64,000 bases of DNA from Paragorgia papillata (GCA_035771165.1 JAWNZC010000255.1:186001-250000), one strand, 5' to 3'; counted from the stretch's first letter, positions 9,150-17,399 are shown. Translations and numbers: made by a program. Notes: generated by a model not told the origin, from the sequence alone.

Positions 9150-9824
9150 TTACACAAAAAACTCTTGATTATTTAGTGATCTATCGGTAACACTAGCATA
9201 TGGGCATACAATACATCTTATAATCCGAAGGCATGGATCATGAGCCTTGAATTCTGTACCACAAACATTACATATCAGATTTCGATTAACGCATATGTTA
9301 AAATATTTCCACAAACACTTAGGACACTCAATTACATGTGTAAAATTAAGAGGATTCTGACAACGTTCGCAATCAACAGGTTCGTCAATTATAGAATTTT
9401 CTGATTCTATTTCGGTGTAATCCTTATCGTTTTCTGAATCTTCTTCGGAGGAAGTTTCTTCGTTTTCGCTCTTTGATTCTGTTTTTTCTTCTGCCTGCGC
9501 CAACATTATTAGCACTCGAATATTTTCGATAAGGTTTTTGTCAATGTTAATGTCGGCGAGTCCTTTTACAAATACGTTTAGACCAGCTGGTTCGGGAATT
9601 CCTGAGAAGTAAGGTGATACACAGTATTCTACCAATTCGGCTATTTTTGTGTTTGGTATAGTTCTTCCTTGATACACAATTTCTCCTTTGGGATTCCATG
9701 TTAAGTTGACATAGGATGCGAGTAAACTATTCAGCAAAGAGGACGCTTCCGCTTCATCGACTCCGTAGTCAAAGTGTGACAATATTCCTTTAACACGAAA
9801 ATCGTCATGTAACCTTTCTCCCAT
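9150..9824 (-). CDS. GRTIPNT-family Polinton protein with C-terminal zinc ribbons
   Basis: 224 residues, complete. Residues 1-110 hold the conserved core (LTWNPKGEIVYQGRTIPNTK, then GLNVFVKGLADINIDKN), residues 112-142 are acidic, and residues 150-215 hold paired cysteines (CERC, CPKC, CNVC, CIVC) that look like zinc ribbons. The core is shared with the 245-residue protein at 14975-15712, which lacks the cysteines. It is followed downstream on the opposite side by the terminal repeat and lies next to the pX-like gene, as in the 1342-4712 element. Function unknown; a DNA-binding or late regulatory role would fit but is not shown. Confidence 0.7.
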   Translation of the reverse strand: MGERLHDDFRVKGILSHFDYGVDEAEASSLLNSLLASYVNLTWNPKGEIVYQGRTIPNTKIAELVEYCVSPYFSGIPEPAGLNVFVKGLADINIDKNLIENIRVLIMLAQAEEKTESKSENEETSSEEDSENDKDYTEIESENSIIDEPVDCERCQNPLNFTHVIECPKCLWKYFNICVNRNLICNVCGTEFKAHDPCLRIIRCIVCPYASVTDRSLNNQEFFV

Positions 9825-9869
9825 AGTGTTCAGGGTTCGAATGATGGTCTTTAAAAAATATCGTTATTT

Positions 9870-10187
9870 TTATATTAATTCTGCGAGTCCTTCTAAAACT
9901 GGACCAAGTAGGAGATCAAGAAATCCTTCACCTTTTTGAACCAGTATCTCTTTTTTTCTCATAAAACTACTTCGGGGACTAGCCAAAGTTGATATGTCGT
10001 CGCTATAAGGCCTAACGACTTCAAGCAAAGCAAGTGATAATTGATATTGCGTTGACCAAAAGTTCAACATACAATCACAAATGCATCTAAGTTGCTCAGG
10101 GCTAGCAGTCTCCAACATAGCTCGTTGTTGAATAGGTTCACTTGTACATAAAAGTTCAAGAAACGGTTTGTGCTTTTTGATCAACAT
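9870..10187 (-). CDS. pX-like small virion protein
   Basis: 105 residues, complete, nearly identical to the frame at 3677-3994. It has a basic head, a cysteine-bearing helix and a KGEGF motif followed by a hydrophobic tail. It is separated by 46 bases from the next gene on the same strand. The counterpart in the intact gene set is 15712-16047, with clear divergence, so the two gene sets in this element come from different sublineages. Confidence 0.7.
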   Translation of the reverse strand: MLIKKHKPFLELLCTSEPIQQRAMLETASPEQLRCICDCMLNFWSTQYQLSLALLEVVRPYSDDISTLASPRSSFMRKKEILVQKGEGFLDLLLGPVLEGLAELI

Positions 10188-10239
10188 CTCTATTTGACAG
10201 TCAGTGTCTAAATGAGGAAAATGCTACCAAAACACATAT

Positions 10240-10532
10240 TTTAAGAGGGGGTAGGAGGAGGAGGAGGAGGAGGAGGAGAAAGAGGAGGAGGAGGAGGAGG
10301 AGAAAGAGGAGGAGAGGAGGGGAAAGAGGAGGAGGAGGAGCAGGAGGAGAAAGAGGAGGAGGAGGAGAAAAAGGAGGAGGAGAAAGAGGAGGAGAAAGAG
10401 GAGGAGAAAGAGGAGGAGGAGGAGGAGAAAGAGGAGGATGAGAAAGAGGAGGAGGAGGAGAAAGAGGAGGAGGAGGAGAGAGAGGAGGAGCAAGAGGAGG
10501 AGGAGGAGTAGGAGAAAGAGGAGGAGGAGGAT
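10240..10532 (+). repeat. Polypurine (GGA)n tract replacing most of an ATPase gene
   Basis: About 290 bases of GGA/GAAAGA repeats. It begins directly after the Walker A region of the minus-strand ATPase fragment and ends at the leader of the pX-like gene. Proline- and serine-rich or arginine-rich frames across it are artefacts of the repeat. Confidence 0.9.
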
Positions 10533-10757
10533 TAATCGTAGTTTTGGCGTTTTCCAGAAGTGTCTTCACCCATACTGTTTTGCCGCTCTGAGTACACCCT
10601 GCAACAATGCATGTGAACGGATGCTGCACGACTGTTGTGCCAGTGAGATATGCTGGTAATAAGTACTGTTTTTATGGGAATTTTTTATATGACGTTGCAT
10701 GTTGAACAGTGTAGAAAACGTTTTTCCACAAGTGCTGCAGACATAAGACATGTTCAC
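10533..10757 (-). pseudogene. ATP: Zinc-finger plus packaging ATPase N-terminus, truncated
   Basis: Minus-strand reading from 10757 gives one C2H2 finger (YVCSTCGKTF...MQRHIKNSH). After a frame change, HPFTCIVAGCTQSGKTVWVK contains a Walker A motif of the FtsK/HerA packaging ATPase family. The coding similarity stops at about 10533, where the (GGA)n tract begins, so the Walker B part is lost. In Polintons this ATPase packages DNA into the capsid. The intact-lineage copy is at 16077-16692. Confidence 0.7.
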
Positions 10758-10811
10758 TCGTTGAAGAGCAGAATAAATATTTCTAGAGAATTTCGTATTA
10801 TATATTTATCT

Positions 10812-11272
10812 TTCTCCTCCTCCTCTTTCTCCTCCTCCTCTTTCTCCTCCTCCGGAAGAGGAGAAAGAGCAGGAGGAGGAGAAAGAGGAGGAGGAGGAGG
10901 AGGAGGAGAAAGAGGAGGAGGAGGAGAAAGAGGAGGAGGAAGAGGAGAAAGAGGAGGAGGAGGAGAAAGAGGAGGAGAAAGAGGAGGAGGAGGAGGATGA
11001 GGAGGAGGAGAAAGAGGAGGAGGAGGAGGACGAGGAGAAAGAGGAGGAAGAGAAGAAAGATGAGGAGGAGGAGGAGGAGGAGAACGAGGAGGAGGAGGAG
11101 GAAGAGGAGGAAGAGGATGAGGAGGAGGAGAAAGAGGAGGAGGAGGAGAAAGAGGAGGAGGAGAAAGAGGAGGAGGAGGAGGAGTCGAAAGAGGAGGAGG
11201 AGGAGGAGGAGAAAGAGGAGGAGGAGGAGAAGGAGGAAGAGGAGGAAAAGAAGAGAAAGAGGAGGAGGAGAA
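10812..11272 (+). repeat. (CCT)n then long (GGA)n tract
   Basis: A short (CCT)n run (10815-10850) turns at TCCGGAAGAGG into about 415 bases of GGA/GAAAGA repeats, giving a hairpin-capable switch of purine strand. No gene is credible in it. Confidence 0.9.
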
Positions 11273-11432
11273 CGGGGGTGTTTGGGGATTACCCCAGGGG
11301 TGTTTGTAGGTTAACCCAGGGGTGATTGGGGTATCCCAGGGTTGATTGGGGGTACCCATGGGTAATTGGGGTATCCCAGGGGTGTTTGGGGTTACCTCCT
11401 GGGTGTTTGGGGGTTACCCCCAGGCGGTTTCG
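11272..11432 (+). repeat. G-rich minisatellite, about 20-22 bp unit
   Basis: Six to seven variants of GGGGTGTTTGGGGTTACCCC and GGGGTGATTGGGGTATCCCAG. Each unit contains G runs and an internal complementary half (GGGGT...ACCCC). It sits between the polypurine tract and a terminal-repeat block. Confidence 0.85.
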
Positions 11433-12170
11433 CTATGGTAACACTGCTAATAACCTTCACGCCCGAACATGCCCACGCATTAATACCTCCTCATATTCTA
11501 CCATATATGCAAATCCGGGGTGTTTTGCTGATTAGTAACATTTAATGAGTTTCTAATGGCTTTTCTCCTTTGCGTTCTACGTGTACGAGTCTCATTTTTT
11601 TATAAACTACCAAACCATAGCATCGAATTATTTAACCAAGCTCTGTAATATTCCGAAGTAGACTCCGACAATAAAATATATTTAGACTAACAACTCGCTA
11701 AGAGTTATCATCGAAAGCGAACCTTGATGAACTTTGCACAGTTCTTAAACGTATAAACACAACAAAAGCGAACCAAATATCTAATATAATATTCACATAC
11801 AAGCTTTACGTTGCTATTTGCCAGTGTTAATACGCTTTAAACCCCTTAGCTCACGGCTTTTCGAATTGATTCCTCGCACTATCTTAAGTTCTTCTTATAT
11901 ACGGCTTAAAGTGATTCCTCATTCTATCTTCTCACGATTTCTTCACTTATAAACAAGGGTTTAATAAGCAATGATTCTAGGATGACTTATTCTGTTTGAA
12001 TATTATAACATGCCCCACAACTGCTGACTGTCGATCAGTAGGGTAAAGTGCATAAATGAAATTTGGTTCCTATTACTTATATAAGTCGAGCATCTTTTGA
12101 TAATGACGATCTTCGGGAATTAGTCGGAGAGCTATCGGTTGTGACGTATTACACGGGGGGTTGAGTAACA
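11432..12170 (-). repeat. Polinton subterminal repeat, right-end orientation, copy 1
   Basis: Diverged version of the terminal repeat in the same orientation as 21805-22484. Landmarks are GGTTTCGCTATGGTAACACT, TGATTCCTCATTCTATCTTC, CCCCACAACTGCTGAC and TCGGAGAGCTATCGGTTGTG. It resembles 32580-33400 and 34020-34770 more than the outer ends. No gene is visible. Confidence 0.65.
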
Positions 12171-12179
12171 GTAGAGGGA

Positions 12180-12890
12180 CCCAAAGGAGCCCGAGACGAA
12201 TGAAGGACGCGACGCGGTTTTGCTATGGTAACACTGTTAATGACCTTCTCGCCTAGACTAGGCCAAGCGCTTAATCTCCTTAATGACCCCTAATGAGTTT
12301 CTCTTTTGTCTCCTGCACGTGCACTGAGGATAAATATGCAAATATCACACTTAGCAACAGAAAACGTAGCAACGCTTTCAAAGTAATAAATCGCTTTGCC
12401 TTTAGTTTATATTTCGACACTCAAAATCGTTCTTTTCATGACTTCTCGAAGTGATTCCTCATCTAAAATATATCTTAAGTTCTTCTTACGATATCTTGAC
12501 TTGCTTTATAAAAGAGAGTTTAGTTAGTAATGATTCTAGGATGACTTACTCTCTTTGAATATTTAGGTTCTAAAAATATAATATTCATGATATACTATTA
12601 ATTCAAGTCTATACGTTATCTCAGCCGATTCAGACATTTAGGCTGTTCAAAACTCTCTCTATTCCTCCAGACAAGGTTTCAGATAAAAAATATAAAGTGT
12701 CTCTATCACTTTCTCTCTCGTTCCTTGTAAAGAACGTCTATTTTGTTAGAGTTTATTGTACGCATGCTCTGTATGCTTACATGTCCCACAAGTGTTAACT
12801 GGGTAGTAGGATAAAGTGGATAAATGAAAAGGTAATTACTATTACTTATAAGGAATATAAGTCGAATGCCTTTTGATAATGACGTAACCG
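12180..12890 (-). repeat. Polinton subterminal repeat, right-end orientation, copy 2
   Basis: Matches 21815-22240 closely (GACGCGGTTTTGCTATGGTA, CTCTCGCC-like, CTTAATGACCCCTAATGA, TGCACTGAGGATAAA) and extends inward with TTTATATTTTTTATCTGAA-like blocks also seen inverted at 32700-32950. It ends in the first codons of the gene at 12866, so the gene start overlaps repeat sequence. Confidence 0.65.
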
Positions 12891-13099
12891 ATGGTTCTGA
12901 AGCCATGAAAGATCTTGCTCAAAAAGGGGTCCGTCGGATTACGAACCAATCAGGAGCCGGTCGTAAACGCAAACGGGTGAATTCTCCTATAAAAGTCAAC
13001 ACAAGACGTAAAACCGCCAGTCGTTCGCAAACTGTGAAGAAGAAAACATCTGAGCCTACGGAAGCAAAGATTGGACCGTTTATAAAATATAAATCATGA
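12866..13099 (+). CDS. Small basic protein upstream of the capsid gene
   Basis: 77 residues, strongly basic (KGVRRI, GRKRKRVNSPIKVNTRRK, TVKKK). Its stop codon overlaps the start of the capsid gene in an ATGA arrangement. Size, charge and position suggest a DNA-binding core protein comparable to adenovirus VII or X proteins, but I cannot identify it by motif. The first ~10 codons lie in terminal-repeat-like sequence, so the annotated start at 12866 may be a recruited one; a later methionine (12905) is an alternative. Confidence 0.6.
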   Translation: MPFDNDVTDGSEAMKDLAQKGVRRITNQSGAGRKRKRVNSPIKVNTRRKTASRSQTVKKKTSEPTEAKIGPFIKYKS

Positions 13100-14442
13100 G
13101 TCAAGCTTTTAGTGCCCTACATAAAGATTCGTGTGAGTGTGCAAAATCAGAATTAGAGTTATTTGTAATGCCTGCTACACAAGTAGAAATGAATAAAGGA
13201 TTTTGGGAAGATATAGATCCAGTGTCGAGTATTGGAGCTTCAGACACCATAGAGTTTCTGTGTGCTGCAAATTCTGATGTGTATACCGATTTAGCAAACA
13301 GTTACCTACACGTGAAAGCAAAAATAACCAACAACGACGGATCTAATATCGATGAAAATGTTCAAGTCGGACCTGTAAATCTGTGGATGCATGCTTTATT
13401 TTCTCAAGTAGAAGTTTACCTGAACAACAAACTTGTCACACCATCGAGCACTGCTTATCCCTACCGATCATATATGGAGACTGTACTGAACTTTAGCAAA
13501 GACGCAAAATCATCTCATCCGACCTCAGCGCTGTTCTATAAAGATCAAGCTGGTCGAATGGATGTCGTAAACCCTGTAGCACTAGATGCCGATGCAAACA
13601 AGGGTTTGAAACTGCGGTATGTTCATGCAAGTCAAAGTAAGTCTGTGGCTATGGAAGGCAGAATCCATTCCGATCTGTTTGCACAAGCCCGTTATATCCT
13701 TGGTGCTGTACCAATCAAGCTCAAGCTAGTGCGTTCGCGAAACCCATTTTCCCTAGTGTCGTCAGCAGATCATCCTGACTTTAAAGTGGTTTTGGAAGAA
13801 TGTGTATTTCGCGTTCGACGTGTCAACGTCTCTTCTACCGTTATGATGGCTCATGCCCATGCCCTTCAACGTGTCATGGCCAAGTACCCTATCAATCGTG
13901 TCAGTTGTAAAGTGGTTTCTGTACCGAGAGGAAATATGTCGGGCAATCAACCAAATATATTTCAAGGCCCTATACCTGATCGAGTGGTCATTGGAATGGT
14001 CGATGCAGATGCTTATAATGGTACCTATACCAAAAATCCTTTCAATTTCAAAAACTATGACATTACTTCTCCTGGTCTAACGGTAAATGGGGAGCATTTG
14101 CCTGGAAAACCCCTACAACTGAAATTTGCTGCTGCGAGAGGAAGTAACTACGTCTCCGCTTTCCAAACCTTGTATGCTGGTACTAACAAATTATTTCAAA
14201 ATTATGGCAATGGTATTACACGAGACGAGTATGCCAATGGGTACACTCTATTCGTGTTTGATCTGACAGCTGATCTGTGTCTGAGCGATCATATTCAACC
14301 GATTAAAAATGGAAACGTATCGATAGAATGTCAATTTGGAACGGCTCTGACAACAGCTGTAAATATCGTGGTGCTTGGAGAATTTCAAAGTCTTATCGAA
14401 ATTGACGCCAACGGCAACGTTCTATGCGACTTTAGCAGTTAA
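13096..14442 (+). CDS. MCP: Major capsid protein, double jelly-roll (hexon-like)
   Basis: 448 residues, uninterrupted. It matches the animal Polinton capsid family often annotated as F54H12.2-like: an N-terminal ELELFVMPATQ with KGFWEDIDP, the DLANSYLHVKAKI strand, VGPVNLWMHALFSQVEVYLN, YPYRSYMETVLNF, then the second half with NPFNFKNYD, RDEYANGYTLFVFDLTADL and a C-terminal VLGEFQSLIEID. The family forms the trimeric double jelly-roll capsomers of the virion. It is the middle of a three-gene plus-strand cluster, overlapping the gene before by 4 bases and preceding the protease by 1 base. No stop or frameshift, so this structural gene is intact. Confidence 0.92.
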   Translation: MSQAFSALHKDSCECAKSELELFVMPATQVEMNKGFWEDIDPVSSIGASDTIEFLCAANSDVYTDLANSYLHVKAKITNNDGSNIDENVQVGPVNLWMHALFSQVEVYLNNKLVTPSSTAYPYRSYMETVLNFSKDAKSSHPTSALFYKDQAGRMDVVNPVALDADANKGLKLRYVHASQSKSVAMEGRIHSDLFAQARYILGAVPIKLKLVRSRNPFSLVSSADHPDFKVVLEECVFRVRRVNVSSTVMMAHAHALQRVMAKYPINRVSCKVVSVPRGNMSGNQPNIFQGPIPDRVVIGMVDADAYNGTYTKNPFNFKNYDITSPGLTVNGEHLPGKPLQLKFAAARGSNYVSAFQTLYAGTNKLFQNYGNGITRDEYANGYTLFVFDLTADLCLSDHIQPIKNGNVSIECQFGTALTTAVNIVVLGEFQSLIEIDANGNVLCDFSS

Positions 14443-14443
14443 G

Positions 14444-14905
14444 ATGAACACTCTACAAATCCTGAACGTCCTGAACGGTGATCCATTTACCAAGACCGTA
14501 TTTAAAGACGTGTTACCATCGGATCGTCTACCAAGTCAGATATCGAAAAGACCTAGAGGTTTTATTCTGAATGTTGATCCTAGTAATGGATATGGTACGC
14601 ATTGGGTAGCAATTTATCTCACCTCAGATGGAAAAGGGGAGTTCATGGACTCGTACGGACAAGGACCGAGCTTTTATAGCAAAACCTTTGAAACGTTTTT
14701 ACGAGATCATAGCAGTACTTTTACTTGGAATGAACAGACTTTACAGTCATTAGGGTCTCGCGTGTGTGGACAATATTGTTTGTTTTATGCTTTACATAGA
14801 TGTAGAAATATACCCATGTCAACATTTGTTGGCATGTTTACTGATAATAAAGAATGGAATGACATGTTAGTTCGTGACTTTATGCGTAAATATTATTGTG
14901 TGTAA
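14444..14905 (+). CDS. PRO: Adenain-like maturation cysteine protease
   Basis: 153 residues from the ATG at 14444; an in-frame ATG further upstream (14375) lies inside the capsid gene and is unlikely to be used. The catalytic set is visible: His53 in GTHWVAIYL, Asp69 in FMDSYG, Gln101 and Cys108 in QSLGSRVCGQYCLFY. This is the order of the adenovirus protease/ULP1 fold. In this family the enzyme processes capsid precursors in the virion. It follows the capsid gene by one base and ends at TAATAAA, which also supplies a polyadenylation signal. Confidence 0.92.
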   Translation: MNTLQILNVLNGDPFTKTVFKDVLPSDRLPSQISKRPRGFILNVDPSNGYGTHWVAIYLTSDGKGEFMDSYGQGPSFYSKTFETFLRDHSSTFTWNEQTLQSLGSRVCGQYCLFYALHRCRNIPMSTFVGMFTDNKEWNDMLVRDFMRKYYCV

Positions 14906-14976
14906 TAAATACAAGACAATTAATATTGTAAAAATATTCTTTATTGTAATATCAAAGCTTTACAAGGAATAAATTT
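14903..14976. terminator. Shared polyadenylation region of converging gene blocks
   Basis: AATAAA at 14906 follows the protease stop on the plus strand. TTTATT at 14940 and near 14970 gives AATAAA on the minus strand for the gene ending at 14975. The 70-base AT-rich gap separates the two converging transcription units. Confidence 0.6.
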
Positions 14977-15712
14977 ATTTAACCCACTTATATGGATGTA
15001 TGTTTTTGCCTCTTCGTTTTGTTCTTTTCGATGTTGCTGGGGCTACCTGTGACGTCAGGGGGGTGGTGTCTGAAATATCTTTAGTCTTATATTCTCTTAA
15101 CATACTCAAACGATTTTCATTTCTGATAATGCCTTCGGGAACATTCATGTTTCCTAATGCTTTTGCGAAAAGCTGCCGCCATCCAGCAGGGTTGAAATTC
15201 TTTCGTTGGCGTAGAGAATCGTTGACCAAGTCAACAACATTTGTACCTGGAATAGGTCGTCCTTTAAATACCATCTGTCCTTGGTCAGTCCACCCAATGA
15301 GGTCTTTATTTGCTTTAAGTTTCTTAACCAACTGTCGAGCTCTTGTCTTCATTGTTACAGGTACACTTTCTAAAATGTCAGTTTCTATCTCTCCAGGCAA
15401 CTCGGAGGGTGCTGTTTCAGCAGTCTCTTCTGTATTCGCTGATTCTTCAGGTTTGTCGTCAGTGGATGGCGCGGTCGGTATGACGCTTACACGTACAGGT
15501 CTACTCATTCTTTTATCGTAATAATTCAGATAACGTTGAAGCGACTGATCGTACATTTTCACTTTCTCGTCTTGTGTTATATCTTGACGTTTAAGAAGAT
15601 TTTGCATTTCTGAGTCTAGTTCATTCACCTGCGCTATTAAAGGAGTGACCAAGGGTTTCTTTCTATCTGTCATATGTTCTGGAACTAGTACCAATCTCCT
15701 GACGTGTTCCAT
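14975..15712 (-). CDS. Conserved uncharacterised Polinton protein (GRPIPGT core)
   Basis: 245 residues, complete. An N-terminal helical part (LIAQVNELDSEMQNLLKRQD, ITQDEKVKMYDQSLQRYL) is followed by an acidic linker of ~50 residues. A conserved core then has IGWTDQGQMVFKGRPIPGT, a LVND segment, FNPAGWRQLFAKALGNMNVP and IRNENRLSMLREY. A basic tail (SKRTKRRGKN) closes it. The core pairs with the smaller proteins at 9150-9824 and 2146-2819. It starts on the last base of the pX-like gene stop (TAATG). Late virion or scaffolding role is a guess from position among structural genes. Confidence 0.75.
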   Translation of the reverse strand: MEHVRRLVLVPEHMTDRKKPLVTPLIAQVNELDSEMQNLLKRQDITQDEKVKMYDQSLQRYLNYYDKRMSRPVRVSVIPTAPSTDDKPEESANTEETAETAPSELPGEIETDILESVPVTMKTRARQLVKKLKANKDLIGWTDQGQMVFKGRPIPGTNVVDLVNDSLRQRKNFNPAGWRQLFAKALGNMNVPEGIIRNENRLSMLREYKTKDISDTTPLTSQVAPATSKRTKRRGKNIHPYKWVK

Positions 15713-16047
15713 TATTTGGTTAAAAAACTTGCCAGTTGTTCAAGTACAGGAGCTAAGAGAAACGGTAGAAAACCTTCACCTTCTTGTAGACTAACTTTCT
15801 TTCTTTTTGTTACTGGATTACGTTTATCAGCAACAAACTTGATATGGTCGTTATAAGGGACTAGTTTCCTTGCTGTTTTCGGAGTAATCTTAATTGTTTC
15901 ACACCACACGTTCAAAAGACACTGCCTAATGGCTTCTAATATATCGTCGTCGGCAGCTTTTATAATTGCGTTTCGCAGTTGAGGATTACACTTTGACAAT
16001 ACTTTTAAAACATCGCAGTTCCTTCTTATACAAGCAGACATGGTCAA
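15712..16047 (-). CDS. pX-like small virion protein
   Basis: 111 residues (105-109 if one of the inner methionines is used). It has CDVLKVLSKCNPQLRNAIIKAAD, a helix with CLLNVW, a basic turn NPVTKRKKVSLQ and then EGEGFLPFLLAPVLEQLASFL, a GxGF-hydrophobic ending typical of this family. The intact gene overlaps the next one by a base. Homologues recur in nearly every cnidarian Polinton I recognise. It is probably a minor virion component acting on membranes or DNA; this is inferred from composition. Confidence 0.75.
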   Translation of the reverse strand: MTMSACIRRNCDVLKVLSKCNPQLRNAIIKAADDDILEAIRQCLLNVWCETIKITPKTARKLVPYNDHIKFVADKRNPVTKRKKVSLQEGEGFLPFLLAPVLEQLASFLTK

Positions 16048-16076
16048 ATGATCGCATTGTCACTAAACAGCCCCTT

Positions 16077-16692
16077 TTATACTCTGGACACGTAGTGGAT
16101 GTCAGTCGGAAAGATCCCGGATCTTACTCGGATTTCATCGGGACAGGTCGGAGTGAGATCGACAAACAAGTAGGAATATGGCTCTTTTGTCGCCATCTGA
16201 TAGGCTTGCTGGAAAAACCTTTGTGTTGCTAGGATACAACTGTTTGGCCAGATGAGTCACTTGACTCGCGTCACGAACATTTTTGGTTAACACGAGATAA
16301 CTAGCGTTAAGGGAAATGGTACGATGATCCTTGCTTTGATGAAATAAGTTTTGCACGATATAAATTACACTGAGATTCCCATGGTGGGATTTCTTAGTGA
16401 ATAATTTCGCAATAATCGTATCTTTCTCTCCCATCATGTCATCAATGATAAATAGATTTCTTATTTGGGGGTTAATGTTATCCAACATCGATTCGGGCAA
16501 ACCTTGGACAAACTGAATCCCTGGAATTAAGGTTTCTATTTCAGCAAATGTATCTTGATACTCTGTATAAAAATACACGATATTTTCCGGAGGTGGGTCG
16601 ATCAATAACTGTTTCACAAACGTTGTCTTGCCTGTCTTAGTACCTCCAGAGACCAAGAGCCCAAACGGATGTGTTAACTGTATGGAATACAT
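16077..16692 (-). pseudogene. ATP: DNA-packaging ATPase (FtsK/HerA type), one frameshift
   Basis: From 16692 the frame shows Walker A GGTKTGKT at residues 16-23, Walker B LFIIDDMM near residue 85, and a conserved segment with SVIYIVQNLF, as in A32/FtsK-like packaging ATPases of Polintons. After about residue 160 the reading frame shifts by one base (near 16210-16217, at a run of T and C on the coding strand). The family C-terminus continues in the neighbouring frame to a stop at 16077. The unshifted frame instead ends at 16135. The lesion would remove the last ~45 residues, which are conserved in the family. Confidence 0.85.
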
Positions 16693-16725
16693 GACGTAAG
16701 TGAATACAGCTTACCAGGTACACTT

Positions 16726-16911
16726 TTATTTAACCCGAATGAATTCACGCAACTGAGTTAAAAGGGCGTCTAAATCTTTGGAAACTTTGGTTCGAATCAG
16801 AAAAGATTGTCTATCTCTTGAGGACAATTGGTGAACATCGGACAGATGGTTTGACAATTTAAGTAACCCCTTTTTGCCACAGATGGGGCAGTCCTTACGC
16901 TTTCGAGGCAT
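16726..16911 (-). CDS. Small zinc-finger protein (PRKRKDCPICG family)
   Basis: 61 residues from the ATG at 16911, chosen over the upstream ATG at 17019 because family resemblance begins there. One C2H2-like finger (CPICGKKGLLKLSNHLSDVH) is followed by a basic stretch SSRDRQSFL. A longer relative lies at 35634-36026 with the same start pattern. It is placed between the ATPase and the polymerase on the same strand. Likely a DNA- or RNA-binding accessory factor; no function is known to me. Confidence 0.65.
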   Translation of the reverse strand: MPRKRKDCPICGKKGLLKLSNHLSDVHQLSSRDRQSFLIRTKVSKDLDALLTQLREFIRVK

Positions 16912-16954
16912 GGCGTCAACTGACTGCCTTTGATTACTGCAATCACTTTTAATA

Positions 16955-17215
16955 ATATCTCTATCCCTGTCACTCCCTCGCCTTAGCCCCACAGTTAAAA
17001 AAAGTCCCTCTAGGGACACTTTTTGTCCCTGTCGATCCCTCGCCTTATCCCATCCTATCCCCCAGTTACAAAAGTCCCTCTAGGGACACTTTTTGTCCCT
17101 GTCGATTGCTCGCCTTATCCCCTCTTATCCTCCCAGTGAAAAAATGTCGTTCTAGGGACACTTTTTGTCGCTGTTAATTCCCCGCCTAATCCTCCCATCC
17201 CTCACCCCATAACGA
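16955..17215. repeat. Three ~70 bp repeats with GTCCCTCTAGGGAC palindrome
   Basis: Palindromic GTCCCTCTAGGGAC at 17004 and 17074 and a variant (GTCGTTCTAGGGAC) at 17146, each followed by ACTTTTTGTCCCTG and CTCGCCTTATCC. The block lies upstream of the zinc-finger gene and downstream of the polymerase gene. Possible operator-like or transcription-end signal. Confidence 0.75.
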
Positions 17216-17284
17216 GACAAATGAATAGTGTTAATAAAAATATATAATTTTCATATTCACAAGCACACACAAAATTTTTAAAAT

Positions 17285-17399
17285 TATTTACAAACACACA
17301 AAGTTAAAATCTAATTTTCAAAATCCAAAAGGTAAAGTATCAAAAATATTTACAAACACACAAAGTTAAAATCCATATGGTAAAGTATCGAAATTATTT
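17285..17399. repeat. Tandem duplication over the polymerase 3' end
   Basis: Two near copies of ATTTACAAACACACAAAGTT with a GGTAAAGTATC block. The second includes the last codons and stop of the polymerase gene, so the duplication extended the 3' flank without changing the C-terminus. Confidence 0.7.

Noticed and set aside
10224..11359. Several long proline/serine-, leucine- or arginine-rich reading frames on both strands
   Set aside because: They are translations of (GGA)n/(CCT)n repeats in different frames, with no conserved domain beyond the short ATPase start.
14375..14443. Upstream start for the protease
   Set aside because: It lies within the capsid coding sequence; family similarity begins after the ATG at 14444, one base behind the capsid stop.
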